NCBI GenBank assembly: GCA_963624975.1
Contig: CAVFRF010000046.1
Location: forward strand, 3,118-67,117
DNA length: 64,000 nucleotides
Direction of reading: 5' to 3'
Origin: CAVLCC01 sp963624975
Lineage (GTDB): Bacteria > Actinomycetota > Coriobacteriia > Coriobacteriales > CADBOM01
Below are positions 1 to 8,230 of the stretch, one piece after another. The notes beneath the pieces are model-generated. The model was not told the DNA's origin and did not search any database. It was given only the letters and a program-made list of their open reading frames with translations. The position numbers and the translations under genes were made by a program. Position 1 is the first letter of the stretch, and each line of letters starts with the position of its first letter.

Positions 1-48
1 TCCCTATCCCTCATCGCTAGGCTCCTTCTTCTGCCGTCGGGTCAACAC

Positions 49-76
49 AACGCCTCTAGGGGTGAAGAGGCGTTTT
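49..76 (+). terminator. Possible short terminator hairpin
   Basis: Nine-base arms AACGCCTCT and AGAGGCGTT with an 8-base loop are followed by only four T. It could end a plus-strand gene lying left of the window. The weak U tract keeps confidence low. Confidence 0.35.
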
Positions 77-135
77 GATTCCGGATTTACAATATCTTGC
101 GTCTTTGCGAAGACCTCTGCAGTTGCGCTATGTTT

Positions 136-159
136 CAAAACACAATATATTGTGTTTTG
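136..159. repeat. Perfect 24-bp AT-rich palindrome
   Basis: The half-site CAAAACACAATA is followed directly by its exact reverse complement, with no spacer. Length, symmetry and AT-rich centre are typical of a dimeric repressor operator. No promoter or target gene can be assigned inside the window. Confidence 0.6.
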
Positions 160-344
160 CCTTCGCTTGATGCAATACATATGGTATCTTCTTAAGCCGC
201 TTAAAGTTTCGAGAAATCGTGCGAAGTGCCTTGTCAGTTTTGACGAAATTGCCTCGCCGCAAGCAAACCACGCGGTAGCAAGCCCATCGTTCGACGAGTG
301 CCGAAGAAGGAATTTTGGCGAACGGCTTCGAGTGCCGATGAAGG

Positions 345-1370
345 CTACACTCGGGCGTGAGGGTGGTCCTTGTGCTCCACCTCGGACAGGATCGAGAGAT
401 ACGAATCCACGCGGCGCTGGGTCAGCTCGCCGGACCGCACCGCGGCGGCCACCTCGCAGCCGGGCTCGCCCGAATGGCGGCAGTCCCGGAACTTGCAGCA
501 CGCGGCCAGCTCCTGGATGTCGGGGAAGGCCATCTCCACGCCTGTGCGCGAACCCGTGAGCAGAAACGAGCGCAGGCCCGGCGAGTCGATGAGAAGGCCT
601 CCGCCCGGAAGCACCACCATCCTGCGCGATATCGTGGTGTGGCGGCCCTTGCCGTCCTTCTCGCGCACCTCGCCCGTGCGCTGGAGGTCGTCTCCCAGCA
701 TGGCGTTCAACAGGCTCGACTTGCCCACTCCCGACTTACCTAGGAGCGCGGCCACGTGCCCGCGCTCCACATGCGATGCGAGCTGCTCGACGCCCTCGCC
801 CGTAGCGGCCGACTCGGCGATCACCGGCACGTCGCATGCGCTTCTGGCCACGGCCGCCAGAACCTCGGGCAGCTGGCCCTCGGGCAGCTTGTCGGCCTTG
901 CTCAACACGACCACGGGGTCGGCTCCGCTCTGATACGCCATGGTGAGCTGGCGCTCCAGATGGCTCAGGCTCGCCAGCGCCTCGGGAGCCGGCAGCACCA
1001 CGAACACCGTGTCGATGTTGGCGGCCAGCACCTGCTGGCGACCCTTGCGGCCCTTGTCGGGGCGCGAAAGCATGTTCCTGCGTGGCAGCACGGCCGAGAT
1101 CACCGCGTTCTCGTGCCCCTCGGGAAAGTCGACCACGACCCAGTCGCCTATGGCGGCCAGCGTCTCGGAGCCCTTCACGAGCTTCGCCGTGTGCTCGGCC
1201 CTGTAGCTGCCGCCTTCCACGCACACTAGCGGAAGGCTCCGGTCGAGCTGCACCACACGCCCCAGCACGCGTTCGCCCTCAACCGGGGCAAGGCCGGTGC
1301 ACGCGGCCTCGAAGTCGGACTCGACCTCGGCAGGCACGTGCAGCGATTCGAAACTCGGAACTCCCGCCAT
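345..1370 (-). CDS. rsgA: Ribosome small subunit-dependent GTPase A
   Basis: A 341-residue circularly permuted GTPase that acts in late 30S subunit maturation. An N-terminal OB-fold region is followed by the GTPase motifs in permuted order: LSKAD (G4, about 156-160), GKSGVGKSS (G1, about 211-219) and DSPG (G3, about 262-265). The C-terminal zinc-binding Cys/His cluster lies at about 291-305. The ATG at 1370 is preceded by GAGGTAG. It is the last gene of the minus-strand run and starts 3 bases after the stop of the upstream exported protein. Length and motif order match the family. Confidence 0.96.
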   Translation of the reverse strand: MAGVPSFESLHVPAEVESDFEAACTGLAPVEGERVLGRVVQLDRSLPLVCVEGGSYRAEHTAKLVKGSETLAAIGDWVVVDFPEGHENAVISAVLPRRNMLSRPDKGRKGRQQVLAANIDTVFVVLPAPEALASLSHLERQLTMAYQSGADPVVVLSKADKLPEGQLPEVLAAVARSACDVPVIAESAATGEGVEQLASHVERGHVAALLGKSGVGKSSLLNAMLGDDLQRTGEVREKDGKGRHTTISRRMVVLPGGGLLIDSPGLRSFLLTGSRTGVEMAFPDIQELAACCKFRDCRHSGEPGCEVAAAVRSGELTQRRVDSYLSILSEVEHKDHPHARV

Positions 1371-1373
1371 GCG

Positions 1374-2030
1374 CTACCTCAACCGCTCCGTGAGACGCCA
1401 GTACAGCACGCCCAGGCTCAGGCCCAGCACCAATATCGCGATGGCCACGAAGAACTTGAACGTATCGATCTCGTGCACTGCCGCGGAGCCGTCGGTGGTC
1501 ATCTCCACCGAAGCCGCATGCACGTCGATGTCGCCGTCGTGCTCGGGGCAGTCCACATGGAAGGTGCCGCTCACGGTGATGATGTCGCCTATCTCGCCGT
1601 AGCGCCCGTAATGCTGAATGTTGTCGGCTTCGGCCACGCTCATGTAGATTCCGATGGCCGAACCGTCCTGCGAGATGGAGATCCAGCGGTGCTCGGAGTC
1701 GGCGACTATGGCCTCGCCCACCACCTCGCCGGTAACGATTACCATTTTGCCGTCCATGTTCTCGTCCACGTTGATGAGGTCGCGTATCGAATCCTGGCCG
1801 TCGGTGCCGAAGATGTACTGCGACTCGATGGCCTGAAGCTCTCCCACGTTGCCCACCGCCAGGGTGTCGGCCTCGTTCTGAGTGGTCTCCGGGGCCTCCT
1901 CGGCATATGCGGCCGTCGGCAACGCGACCCCGGCCGACAAAGCGACCGCCGCGGTCAGCAGCGCAGCCGGCGCGAGCACCAGCACCGCTCTCAAGCGGCG
2001 GCACAGTCTATGCACGCAAGCCTTCGTCAT
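1374..2030 (-). CDS. Exported, C-terminally anchored OB-fold-like protein
   Basis: A 218-residue protein I do not recognise by name. Residues 1-42 form a signal peptide with an Arg-rich start, a hydrophobic core and a TAAYAEE cleavage-like end. The middle (about 70-170) has beta-rich text such as GKMVIVTGEVVGEA and GDIITVSGTFHVDC, resembling small OB-fold nucleic-acid or ligand-binding domains. A single membrane helix (about 190-212) sits near the C terminus, so the fold should face outside. Its ATG overlaps the TrkH stop codon (ATGA), so it is translationally coupled to a potassium channel. Function is unknown; a role in potassium uptake is only inferred from position. Confidence 0.75.
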   Translation of the reverse strand: MTKACVHRLCRRLRAVLVLAPAALLTAAVALSAGVALPTAAYAEEAPETTQNEADTLAVGNVGELQAIESQYIFGTDGQDSIRDLINVDENMDGKMVIVTGEVVGEAIVADSEHRWISISQDGSAIGIYMSVAEADNIQHYGRYGEIGDIITVSGTFHVDCPEHDGDIDVHAASVEMTTDGSAAVHEIDTFKFFVAIAILVLGLSLGVLYWRLTERLR

Positions 2031-3553
2031 CTCGCAGCCGACCTCCTCCCCACCGGCCTAAGCGACGCGATGAGCGCGGCGATCGTGGCCATCACCGACA
2101 GGAATTCCAGACGGCCCAGCCACATCTGCACGAAGTAGGTGATCTTGAGCGCAAGTGGCGCGGTCGAAGAGGCCAGCCCCATGGTGAGGCCGTTGTTGGA
2201 CGTGGCCGAGATTGATTCGAAGAGCGCCTGGTCGCCACGGTACCCGCAGGCCACGCCCACGAACATGCCCACCATGAACGACGCGATGTAGAGCACCAGT
2301 ATCACGGCTGCCACGCGCACGGCGCTCTGCTTGAGGGGCTTCTTGCCCAGGTTCTCGTAGGTGGGCACCATCTTGGCGGAGTCGGGCGAAAGCACCTGCT
2401 TGACCTGCGTGACGAGATCCTTGGCCAGGATGCCCAGCCTTATGACCTTCATGCCGCCCGCCATCGACTCCGACATTCCGCCCACGGCCATGGCGCACGC
2501 CAGCATCATGAACGCGCCCATCGACACGAGGTTGCCCAGCTGGGTGGGCGTGAGGTCCGAAAATCCACAGCTGGTGGCGGCCGACACCAGGGTAAACACT
2601 CCCTTGCGCATCAGCGTGCCCAGGTCGATGAAGTGGTTGCCCACCAGCAGCATCGTGAGAAAACCCGCCAGCACGGCCAGCATCCACACGGCATAGACCC
2701 TAAGCTCGTAGTTCTTGAAGAAGTCCGACAGGTGCCCCTTGAACGCGCGGATGAACAGCGCGAGGCTGATGGAGCCTATGAGCATAATGACCATGAGCAT
2801 GACCTCGAGCACCCAGCTGTGGTAATAGGTGACGCCCATGGAGTTGACGGTAAAGCCGCCGGTCACGTATGCGGCGATGGTGGTGCCGATGCCGTGGAAC
2901 AGCGCCATCTTGGGCGAGATGCCCTTCACGGCCAGCACGATCGCGCAGGCGATGCCGCCCACCAGCACCACGATGATCGAGAAACCGCCGATGAACCTCA
3001 CCGTCTGCTTGATCTCGGGCATCACGTGGTCGTGGCGTCCTTCGGCGTAGTAGAGCGACGCCCTGCTGCCGCTGCGCACGAACGCGCCGATCGACAGCGC
3101 CACCACCACGATGCCCTGGCCGCCGATGAACTGCAGCACGAACCTCCACATGATGTCGGACAGCGACATGTGCTCGATGTCGACGCACAGCGAAAACCCG
3201 GTGGTGGTAAAGCTCGACATGCCCTCGAACACGCTGTCGAAGTAGCTGCTGTAGTGTCCCGACAGGTAGAGCGGGATTGCGGCGAAAAGCGAGCACACCA
3301 GCCATGCCAGCGCGGTGATCACCACAGCCTGGCGGCGCTTGAGGTTGGCGATGTTGATCTTGCACATGCACATCGCGAAGCCCGCTGCAAACGATGCGCC
3401 GATGCCGATCGTGTAGTTCACGGCGATCACGGTGTTGCGCTGCACGAGGGCTATGGCCAGCGGGATGAGCATCGCAATGCCGGTGAACACCACCAGGTAA
3501 CCCAGATAGTGAAAGACTATGCGGAAGTCCTCTGCTTTCAGACGTGGCCACAT
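2027..3553 (-). CDS. TrkH/KtrB-type potassium uptake membrane subunit
   Basis: A 508-residue polytopic protein of the Trk/Ktr/HKT superfamily, the translocating subunit for K+ (or Na+-linked K+) uptake. Four pore-loop repeats are visible: SSFTTTGFS near residue 115, TIAAYVTGGFTVNS near 225, SAATSCGFSDLTP near 325 and SATSNNGLTMG near 455. Each centres on the selectivity-filter glycine. The TrkH hallmark FIGGQGIVVVALSIG is also present. No trkA/ktrA gate gene lies in the window, so the regulatory ring must be encoded elsewhere. A 45-codon membrane ORF ends 4 bases upstream and its own Shine-Dalgarno is weak, which suggests coupling. Confidence 0.93.
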   Translation of the reverse strand: MWPRLKAEDFRIVFHYLGYLVVFTGIAMLIPLAIALVQRNTVIAVNYTIGIGASFAAGFAMCMCKINIANLKRRQAVVITALAWLVCSLFAAIPLYLSGHYSSYFDSVFEGMSSFTTTGFSLCVDIEHMSLSDIMWRFVLQFIGGQGIVVVALSIGAFVRSGSRASLYYAEGRHDHVMPEIKQTVRFIGGFSIIVVLVGGIACAIVLAVKGISPKMALFHGIGTTIAAYVTGGFTVNSMGVTYYHSWVLEVMLMVIMLIGSISLALFIRAFKGHLSDFFKNYELRVYAVWMLAVLAGFLTMLLVGNHFIDLGTLMRKGVFTLVSAATSCGFSDLTPTQLGNLVSMGAFMMLACAMAVGGMSESMAGGMKVIRLGILAKDLVTQVKQVLSPDSAKMVPTYENLGKKPLKQSAVRVAAVILVLYIASFMVGMFVGVACGYRGDQALFESISATSNNGLTMGLASSTAPLALKITYFVQMWLGRLEFLSVMATIAALIASLRPVGRRSAAR

Positions 3554-3557
3554 AGCG

Positions 3558-3695
3558 CTACCCCAGCAATGCCTTCAGGATCATGGCGATCGCGTACATC
3601 ACGCCGATGAACAGCAGCAACGTGAGCATCACGGTGGAGATGCCCCGGGCAAATCCCCTCGCCTTGTTGCGGTCTATGTGCTTCTTCGCGTCCAT
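3558..3695 (-). CDS. Small single-pass membrane protein, 45 residues
   Basis: A small ORF beginning MDAKKHIDRNKARGFARGIS and followed by one strong hydrophobic helix (about 21-43). The N terminus is basic, so it should remain inside. The ATG at 3695 has AGGAGA 12 bases upstream. The stop codon is 4 bases before the TrkH start and the gene follows punA by 35 bases, all on one strand. The spacing, the good ribosome site and the sensible topology support a real gene. It could be a small accessory subunit of the potassium transporter, analogous to KdpF, but that is inference. Confidence 0.7.
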   Translation of the reverse strand: MDAKKHIDRNKARGFARGISTVMLTLLLFIGVMYAIAMILKALLG

Positions 3696-3730
3696 GTCGC
3701 CAGTCCGTCTCCTGCAAGCCCCGCCGGGAG

Positions 3731-4543
3731 CTACGAGAGCGCAGCCTCCATGATCTTGCCGAGTCTCACGGCTACATCGTCCTTGAGCGTGTTGATGTCG
3801 TCGGCCGAGATCTTCTCGGGCAGGATGCCCGCCGCCATGTTGGTTACGAGCGAGATGCCGAAGACCTCCATGCCGCAGGAGCTGGCCGCGATGACCTCGG
3901 GCACGGTGGACATTCCCACGAGGTCGGCGCCCATGGTCCTGAACGCGCGGATCTCGGCAGGAGTCTCGAACGAAGGGCCGGCCACGGCGATGTACACTCC
4001 CTCGGCAAGCTCCACGCCAGCCTGAGCGGCAGCGGCCTTGGCCTTGGCGCGCATCTCGTGCGAGTACGCGAACGTCATGTCGGGATGTGGCACGCCGAGC
4101 CTGCTGTCGATGCCCATGGAGATGGGGTTTTGCCCCATGAGGTTGATGTGGTCGGAGATGAGGACGAAGTCCTCGACCTTGTAGCCGGTGTTGATGGCAC
4201 CGGCCGCATTGGTGACGATGAGCTTCTCGACCCCGAGGAGCTTCATCACGAAGACGGGGAAGGCCACATCGGCTGCGGTGTAGCCCTCGTAGGTGTGGAT
4301 GCGACCCTGCATGCAGATTGTGGGCTGCCCCGCGAAGCTTCCCAGCACGAACTTGCCGGGGTGGGCGGGGTTGGTGGAGGCCTTCATGCCGGGCACCTCG
4401 TCGAACGCGATGGTGCAATCGACCTGCATGCTGTCCACTGCGGCAGCCAGTCCGGTGCCGAGGATGATGCCCAGCTTGGGGCTGGTCGCACAACGCTGCG
4501 CTATGTAGCTGCTGGCCTTCTCGGCCTCCCCGTAGTTCACCAT
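3731..4543 (-). CDS. punA: Purine nucleoside phosphorylase, trimeric type
   Basis: A 270-residue cytoplasmic enzyme that phosphorolyses guanosine, inosine and deoxy forms to base plus (deoxy)ribose 1-phosphate. Family landmarks seen: LGIILGTGLAA near residue 25 (phosphate loop), GRIHTYEGY near 82, TNAAGAINTGY near 112 and GPSFETPAEIRAF near 190, with the NMAAG purine site near 237. Length matches the class of trimeric PNPs rather than hexameric DeoD. It sits between addA and the small ORF-TrkH pair in the same transcription direction. Start supported by GAGAGGTG upstream. Confidence 0.93.
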   Translation of the reverse strand: MVNYGEAEKASSYIAQRCATSPKLGIILGTGLAAAVDSMQVDCTIAFDEVPGMKASTNPAHPGKFVLGSFAGQPTICMQGRIHTYEGYTAADVAFPVFVMKLLGVEKLIVTNAAGAINTGYKVEDFVLISDHINLMGQNPISMGIDSRLGVPHPDMTFAYSHEMRAKAKAAAAQAGVELAEGVYIAVAGPSFETPAEIRAFRTMGADLVGMSTVPEVIAASSCGMEVFGISLVTNMAAGILPEKISADDINTLKDDVAVRLGKIMEAALS

Positions 4544-4633
4544 CTAACCCGCACCTCTCTCTGCGATCCGCGCATCTAGCTCAGAACCGGCCGTTCCCAT
4601 GCACCAGAACATCGCCGGTCAAGCCCATCAATA

Positions 4634-7600
4634 CTAGCACTCTGCGGGCGAGATGGTGCTCGTCAACGCGCCCGCTATCGTTTTCTCGATTATTGGCAGC
4701 TGCGACCTGTCGTATTGGTAGGACACCGTCTGCGGCTCGCCCTTGCTGTTGATCATCTCGACGCGCACGAACACCAGCTCCACGCTCTGCGCCCACGACG
4801 ACAGCAGCGCGTAGGCATAGCACATCGACTGCAGCAGGTGCTTCTCGTGCAGGGCCGATGCCGACTCCTTGGAAGAGCCGCCGGTCTTGTAGTCCACCAC
4901 GAACGCCTCGTCGCCGCCATCGTTGGAGCACAGCAGGTCGATCTCGCCGTTGATGAAGAGCGGTTCGGCGGAAGCGGCCTCCCCCGCACTGGCAACATCG
5001 CCCTCGTCCGCAGCCACGCCGTCGTCCGGTGCGGAGAACTCCATGCAGAACGGCACCTCGGCCTGAACGTTGGTGTACTTGGCGGCCCGCCTGGCAGCAC
5101 TGCATCCGCACCAGCAGTCCAGCGCGCGCATATAGCGCGTCTGCTGATTCTGCGACAGCCCATAGCGCGACACGATGGCCTTCACCCGGGTGGGACCGGG
5201 CTTCTCCACCATGCCCGAACCTGGCGCGTTTCCGCCATGCCCGCCTATCATGCCCGAAAGCGCCATGAACTCGGCGGTCGCATGAAACGCCAGACCCAGC
5301 TCGGTGGCGTTGTCTTCGTCGCCCAGCAGCAGCGCGCCCATATAGTCGTGGTCGTCGGCCTCGGAGTCGCGCACGTTCGGGGTGTGCCCCATGGCAATCG
5401 AGCTGTACGAGAACATCCCGGCAGCCTCGGCGACCCTGCGCTTCTCGATCTGCATGTCGTCTCTGGGCACCATGCGCGGAATGCTCGTGGGCACCGGCTC
5501 CTTGGGAGCCTCGGCAACCTCCACCTGCTCGCCCTCGCATAGCACCTCGCCCGTCTCCACGTCGGTCGAGAGGTTGCATGCCTTGTAGCGTCCGGTCAGC
5601 CCCTCCCCATACGAGAAGCTGCCGCTCGTCTCGGGGTATTCCAGCACGTTGCCATCGCTGCTGGCTGTCTCCGAACCGCTTCCAAAGAACGCCCTGCACA
5701 TGTCTTCCGATATGGATTCCTCGGCAACTCCCGTGCTCGAGATGTGATAGGGAGTGCACACCACGAGCGCCTCGGATGCCCTGGTGAGGGCCACGTAGAA
5801 CTTGCGCTTCTCCTCGCCCAGCTCCTCCTTGGCGATGAACGACCTCACGCAGTTCTCGAACTCCGCACGGTTGGAGAGCTTGCCAACGTCGTCGATGGCA
5901 CATGCCTCCGAGCTGTCTGCGCATTTAGCCACCGCTTTCTTGAAGTTGTCGTACTCCGACAACGACGCGCTGGGCCGCAGGAGCGCGAAGGTCTTGCCAC
6001 GATACGACTTGCAGCAAAACGCCGACGCCTTGAAGTCCTTCTCGAACTCTGCGACCGCCACCACGGGAAACTCGAGCCCCTTGGACGCGTGGATTGTCAT
6101 GATGCGCACGGCTTCGGAATCGCCCGACATCAGCACGCCGGGTCCTTCCTTGCCGCCGTTGCTCACCATCTCGAGAAACGAATCGGCCACGCAGGCGATG
6201 CCGTGGTTGCGGTCGCGCTCGAAATCCTCGACGAATCCGATGGCCTTGAGCAGGTTGGCGCATGCCGACGTGCCCTGGGCACCCTGCGCGCGCAGCCTGT
6301 CCATGTATCCCGAGTCGGAGAGCATCTGCGACACTATGGTGCTCACGGGCTGGGTGCCGATGCGCGCCACGCCATCGTCCACGAGGCTGGCCAGCAGCTG
6401 CAGCTCGGGCAGCGAGCTTTCGTCTATTGCGGAAAACCCGCGGTCCAGCCTCGTCTTAAGCCCCTCGTGCGAGCACACCACATCTACCAGCGAGCTATCG
6501 CCTGTGGACACCAGCCCCAGCGCCAGCAAGTCGTAGATGCACGTCGTGTCGTAGGGGTTGGCCAGCACGTCCAGCATCGCCGCAACGAGTTTGCACTCGT
6601 TGCTCTTCCAGAAGCCCGAGCCTCCGGCTACCACGACCTCGAAGCCCTCGGCCCTGAGCGCGTTGGCATATATCTCCACGTTGGACATCACGCCGAGCAG
6701 CAGCACCATGTCGCCGGGATTGCAACCGTTTTCGCGATAGCAGGCAAACTCGCGCGCGATCGCTGCCGCCTCGTACTGCCTCATCGTGGCGGAGTCGACC
6801 CCCTCGGGCGTATATCTCTTGTTTCTCTTCTTGCCTCGCACCGCCACGAGCTGCGCACGGGGGATGCCGTAGTCGCGGTCTTTGGAATGCGGCCTGCCCT
6901 CGTGCAGGTACAGGAACCTGTTGCCAAACACCCGGGGCTGCTCGAAGATGCGGTTGGCAAATTCCAGCACGCCGCCGTTGGAACGGAAGTTGGTCTCGAG
7001 CTTTACCGGCTCGGCTCCCGAATCGGCGATGAACTTGTCGTACACATTCACATCGGCTCCGCGGAAGCCATAGATGGACTGCTGCGCGTCGCCCACCGTG
7101 CACAGCTGCGCGTCGTCGCCGGTGATTAGCGAGATGATGTCGATCTGCAGCTGCGAGGTGTCCTGGAACTCGTCTACCATGAGCAGCTTGAACTGCGCCT
7201 TGTATTCGTCGGCCACCTCGGGATGGCTGGCCAGCAGCTTGTATGCCAGCACCATGAGGTCGTCGTTGTCGAGCCAGCCCTCGGCAGCCTTGAAGTCGTC
7301 GTAGATCTGCTTCACGCTCTTCGACAGCTCGATTGCCTCCTGCATCAGCTCATACGACCTGAACGACTTCAAGTCGCTGCAAGCCTGCTGCCATGCCGCC
7401 ACATCGTCGCCAAATCTCTCCACGATACCGGGATAGTCCTTGGCCTTCATGCCGGCGATCGTGCAGTTCAGCGTCTTGGCCAGGGTCTGAAAGTCCACAT
7501 CTCCCGCTTTGATGACCTGCTGCAGGCTCTCTAGCAGCTGCTGTCTGGTCAGAACGCCTTTCTTGAAATTGACGGTCTGGCAATCGCAGTCCTCGTAGAT

Positions 7601-8230
7601 CTTGAGCGACTCCTCGAGCCGTCGGGCAAGACCGCCGACGATATCGTCCAGCTGTTCTGGCTCGGGGCCGATGTCTATCGAATCGAACCCGTCGGGCGAC
7701 GACTTCGCGGCGCATATGAGACTCGACACGATGTCGGACACCCCGGTGCCGAACGACCCCTTCGCATCGACCCTGAAGTCGAAGAACAGCCCATCTCGCA
7801 AGTCCTGCTTTCTGGCCTGCGCTATCGAGACCTCGATCGCCTGGTCGAGCAGCCTCTTGCCCTCCTGCTCGTCGATGATGCGAAACCCCGGGTCCACCCC
7901 GGCTTCGAGGGCATGCGCCTTGAGGATCCTCGAGCACATGCCGTGGATCGTGGAAATCCAGGCACCGTCGACCAGCAGCGCCTGCGAGTGCATCCCCGCG
8001 GCCCTGAGCGTGGACCTGACCCTAGCCATGATCTCGCCCGCAGCCTTCTTGGTAAAGGTGATGGCCAGCACCTGGTCGATGCTGTCGATCATGCCGTGCT
8101 GCATCATCCAGCAGATCTTCTGGGTGATGGTGAACGTCTTGCCGGTTCCGGCTGCGGCGGAGACCACCAGCCTCTTGTCGGTGGACTCGATGCACTTGCG
8201 TTGCGCATCGGTGTAGTTTGCAGCCATCAT
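4634..8230 (-). CDS. addA: ATP-dependent helicase/nuclease subunit A
   Basis: About 1198 residues. AddA is the motor and nuclease subunit of the AddAB enzyme that resects double-strand breaks for RecA. It carries a UvrD-like superfamily 1A helicase with Walker A SAAAGTGKT (about 24-32), VDEFQDTS, GDAQQSIYGFRGAD, ETNFRS and TIHASKGLEFP. A C-terminal PD-(D/E)XK nuclease shows GEIDLLCS and VVDYKTG near the end. An upstream in-frame extension to 8272 exists, but the addB stop overlaps ATGATG here. The ribosome site AGGAGG is 2 bases from the ATG at 8230 and 5 from the ATG at 8227, so 8227 may be the real start. Confidence 0.95.
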   Translation of the reverse strand: MMAANYTDAQRKCIESTDKRLVVSAAAGTGKTFTITQKICWMMQHGMIDSIDQVLAITFTKKAAGEIMARVRSTLRAAGMHSQALLVDGAWISTIHGMCSRILKAHALEAGVDPGFRIIDEQEGKRLLDQAIEVSIAQARKQDLRDGLFFDFRVDAKGSFGTGVSDIVSSLICAAKSSPDGFDSIDIGPEPEQLDDIVGGLARRLEESLKIYEDCDCQTVNFKKGVLTRQQLLESLQQVIKAGDVDFQTLAKTLNCTIAGMKAKDYPGIVERFGDDVAAWQQACSDLKSFRSYELMQEAIELSKSVKQIYDDFKAAEGWLDNDDLMVLAYKLLASHPEVADEYKAQFKLLMVDEFQDTSQLQIDIISLITGDDAQLCTVGDAQQSIYGFRGADVNVYDKFIADSGAEPVKLETNFRSNGGVLEFANRIFEQPRVFGNRFLYLHEGRPHSKDRDYGIPRAQLVAVRGKKRNKRYTPEGVDSATMRQYEAAAIAREFACYRENGCNPGDMVLLLGVMSNVEIYANALRAEGFEVVVAGGSGFWKSNECKLVAAMLDVLANPYDTTCIYDLLALGLVSTGDSSLVDVVCSHEGLKTRLDRGFSAIDESSLPELQLLASLVDDGVARIGTQPVSTIVSQMLSDSGYMDRLRAQGAQGTSACANLLKAIGFVEDFERDRNHGIACVADSFLEMVSNGGKEGPGVLMSGDSEAVRIMTIHASKGLEFPVVAVAEFEKDFKASAFCCKSYRGKTFALLRPSASLSEYDNFKKAVAKCADSSEACAIDDVGKLSNRAEFENCVRSFIAKEELGEEKRKFYVALTRASEALVVCTPYHISSTGVAEESISEDMCRAFFGSGSETASSDGNVLEYPETSGSFSYGEGLTGRYKACNLSTDVETGEVLCEGEQVEVAEAPKEPVPTSIPRMVPRDDMQIEKRRVAEAAGMFSYSSIAMGHTPNVRDSEADDHDYMGALLLGDEDNATELGLAFHATAEFMALSGMIGGHGGNAPGSGMVEKPGPTRVKAIVSRYGLSQNQQTRYMRALDCWCGCSAARRAAKYTNVQAEVPFCMEFSAPDDGVAADEGDVASAGEAASAEPLFINGEIDLLCSNDGGDEAFVVDYKTGGSSKESASALHEKHLLQSMCYAYALLSSWAQSVELVFVRVEMINSKGEPQTVSYQYDRSQLPIIEKTIAGALTSTISPAEC

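Larger units (their letters stand above)
1..344. other. Non-coding stretch at the window edge with repeats
   Basis: I see no convincing gene here. The stretch holds a hairpin at 49-74, a perfect 24-bp palindrome at 136-159, and a 16-bp direct repeat with one mismatch at 295-310 and 329-344, the second copy touching the rsgA stop codon. It is clearly more AT-rich around 60-260 than the genes beside it. Open frames across it carry no recognisable protein and run antisense into rsgA. Confidence 0.6.

Noticed and set aside
4..559. Overlapping 165-codon frames on both strands at the left edge
   Set aside because: No protein family, no ribosome site, and each runs antisense or out of frame into rsgA; the AT-rich part contains palindromes typical of non-coding DNA.
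4581..5924. Long open frame of 447 codons on the minus strand
   Set aside because: It is a shifted frame of addA, Arg/Gly-rich with no motifs; the addA frame carries the helicase and nuclease motifs.
5744..7129. Long plus-strand ORFs opposite addA and addB (also 8275-10152)
   Set aside because: His/Arg/Leu-rich antisense frames are typical of GC-rich coding DNA and show no family pattern.
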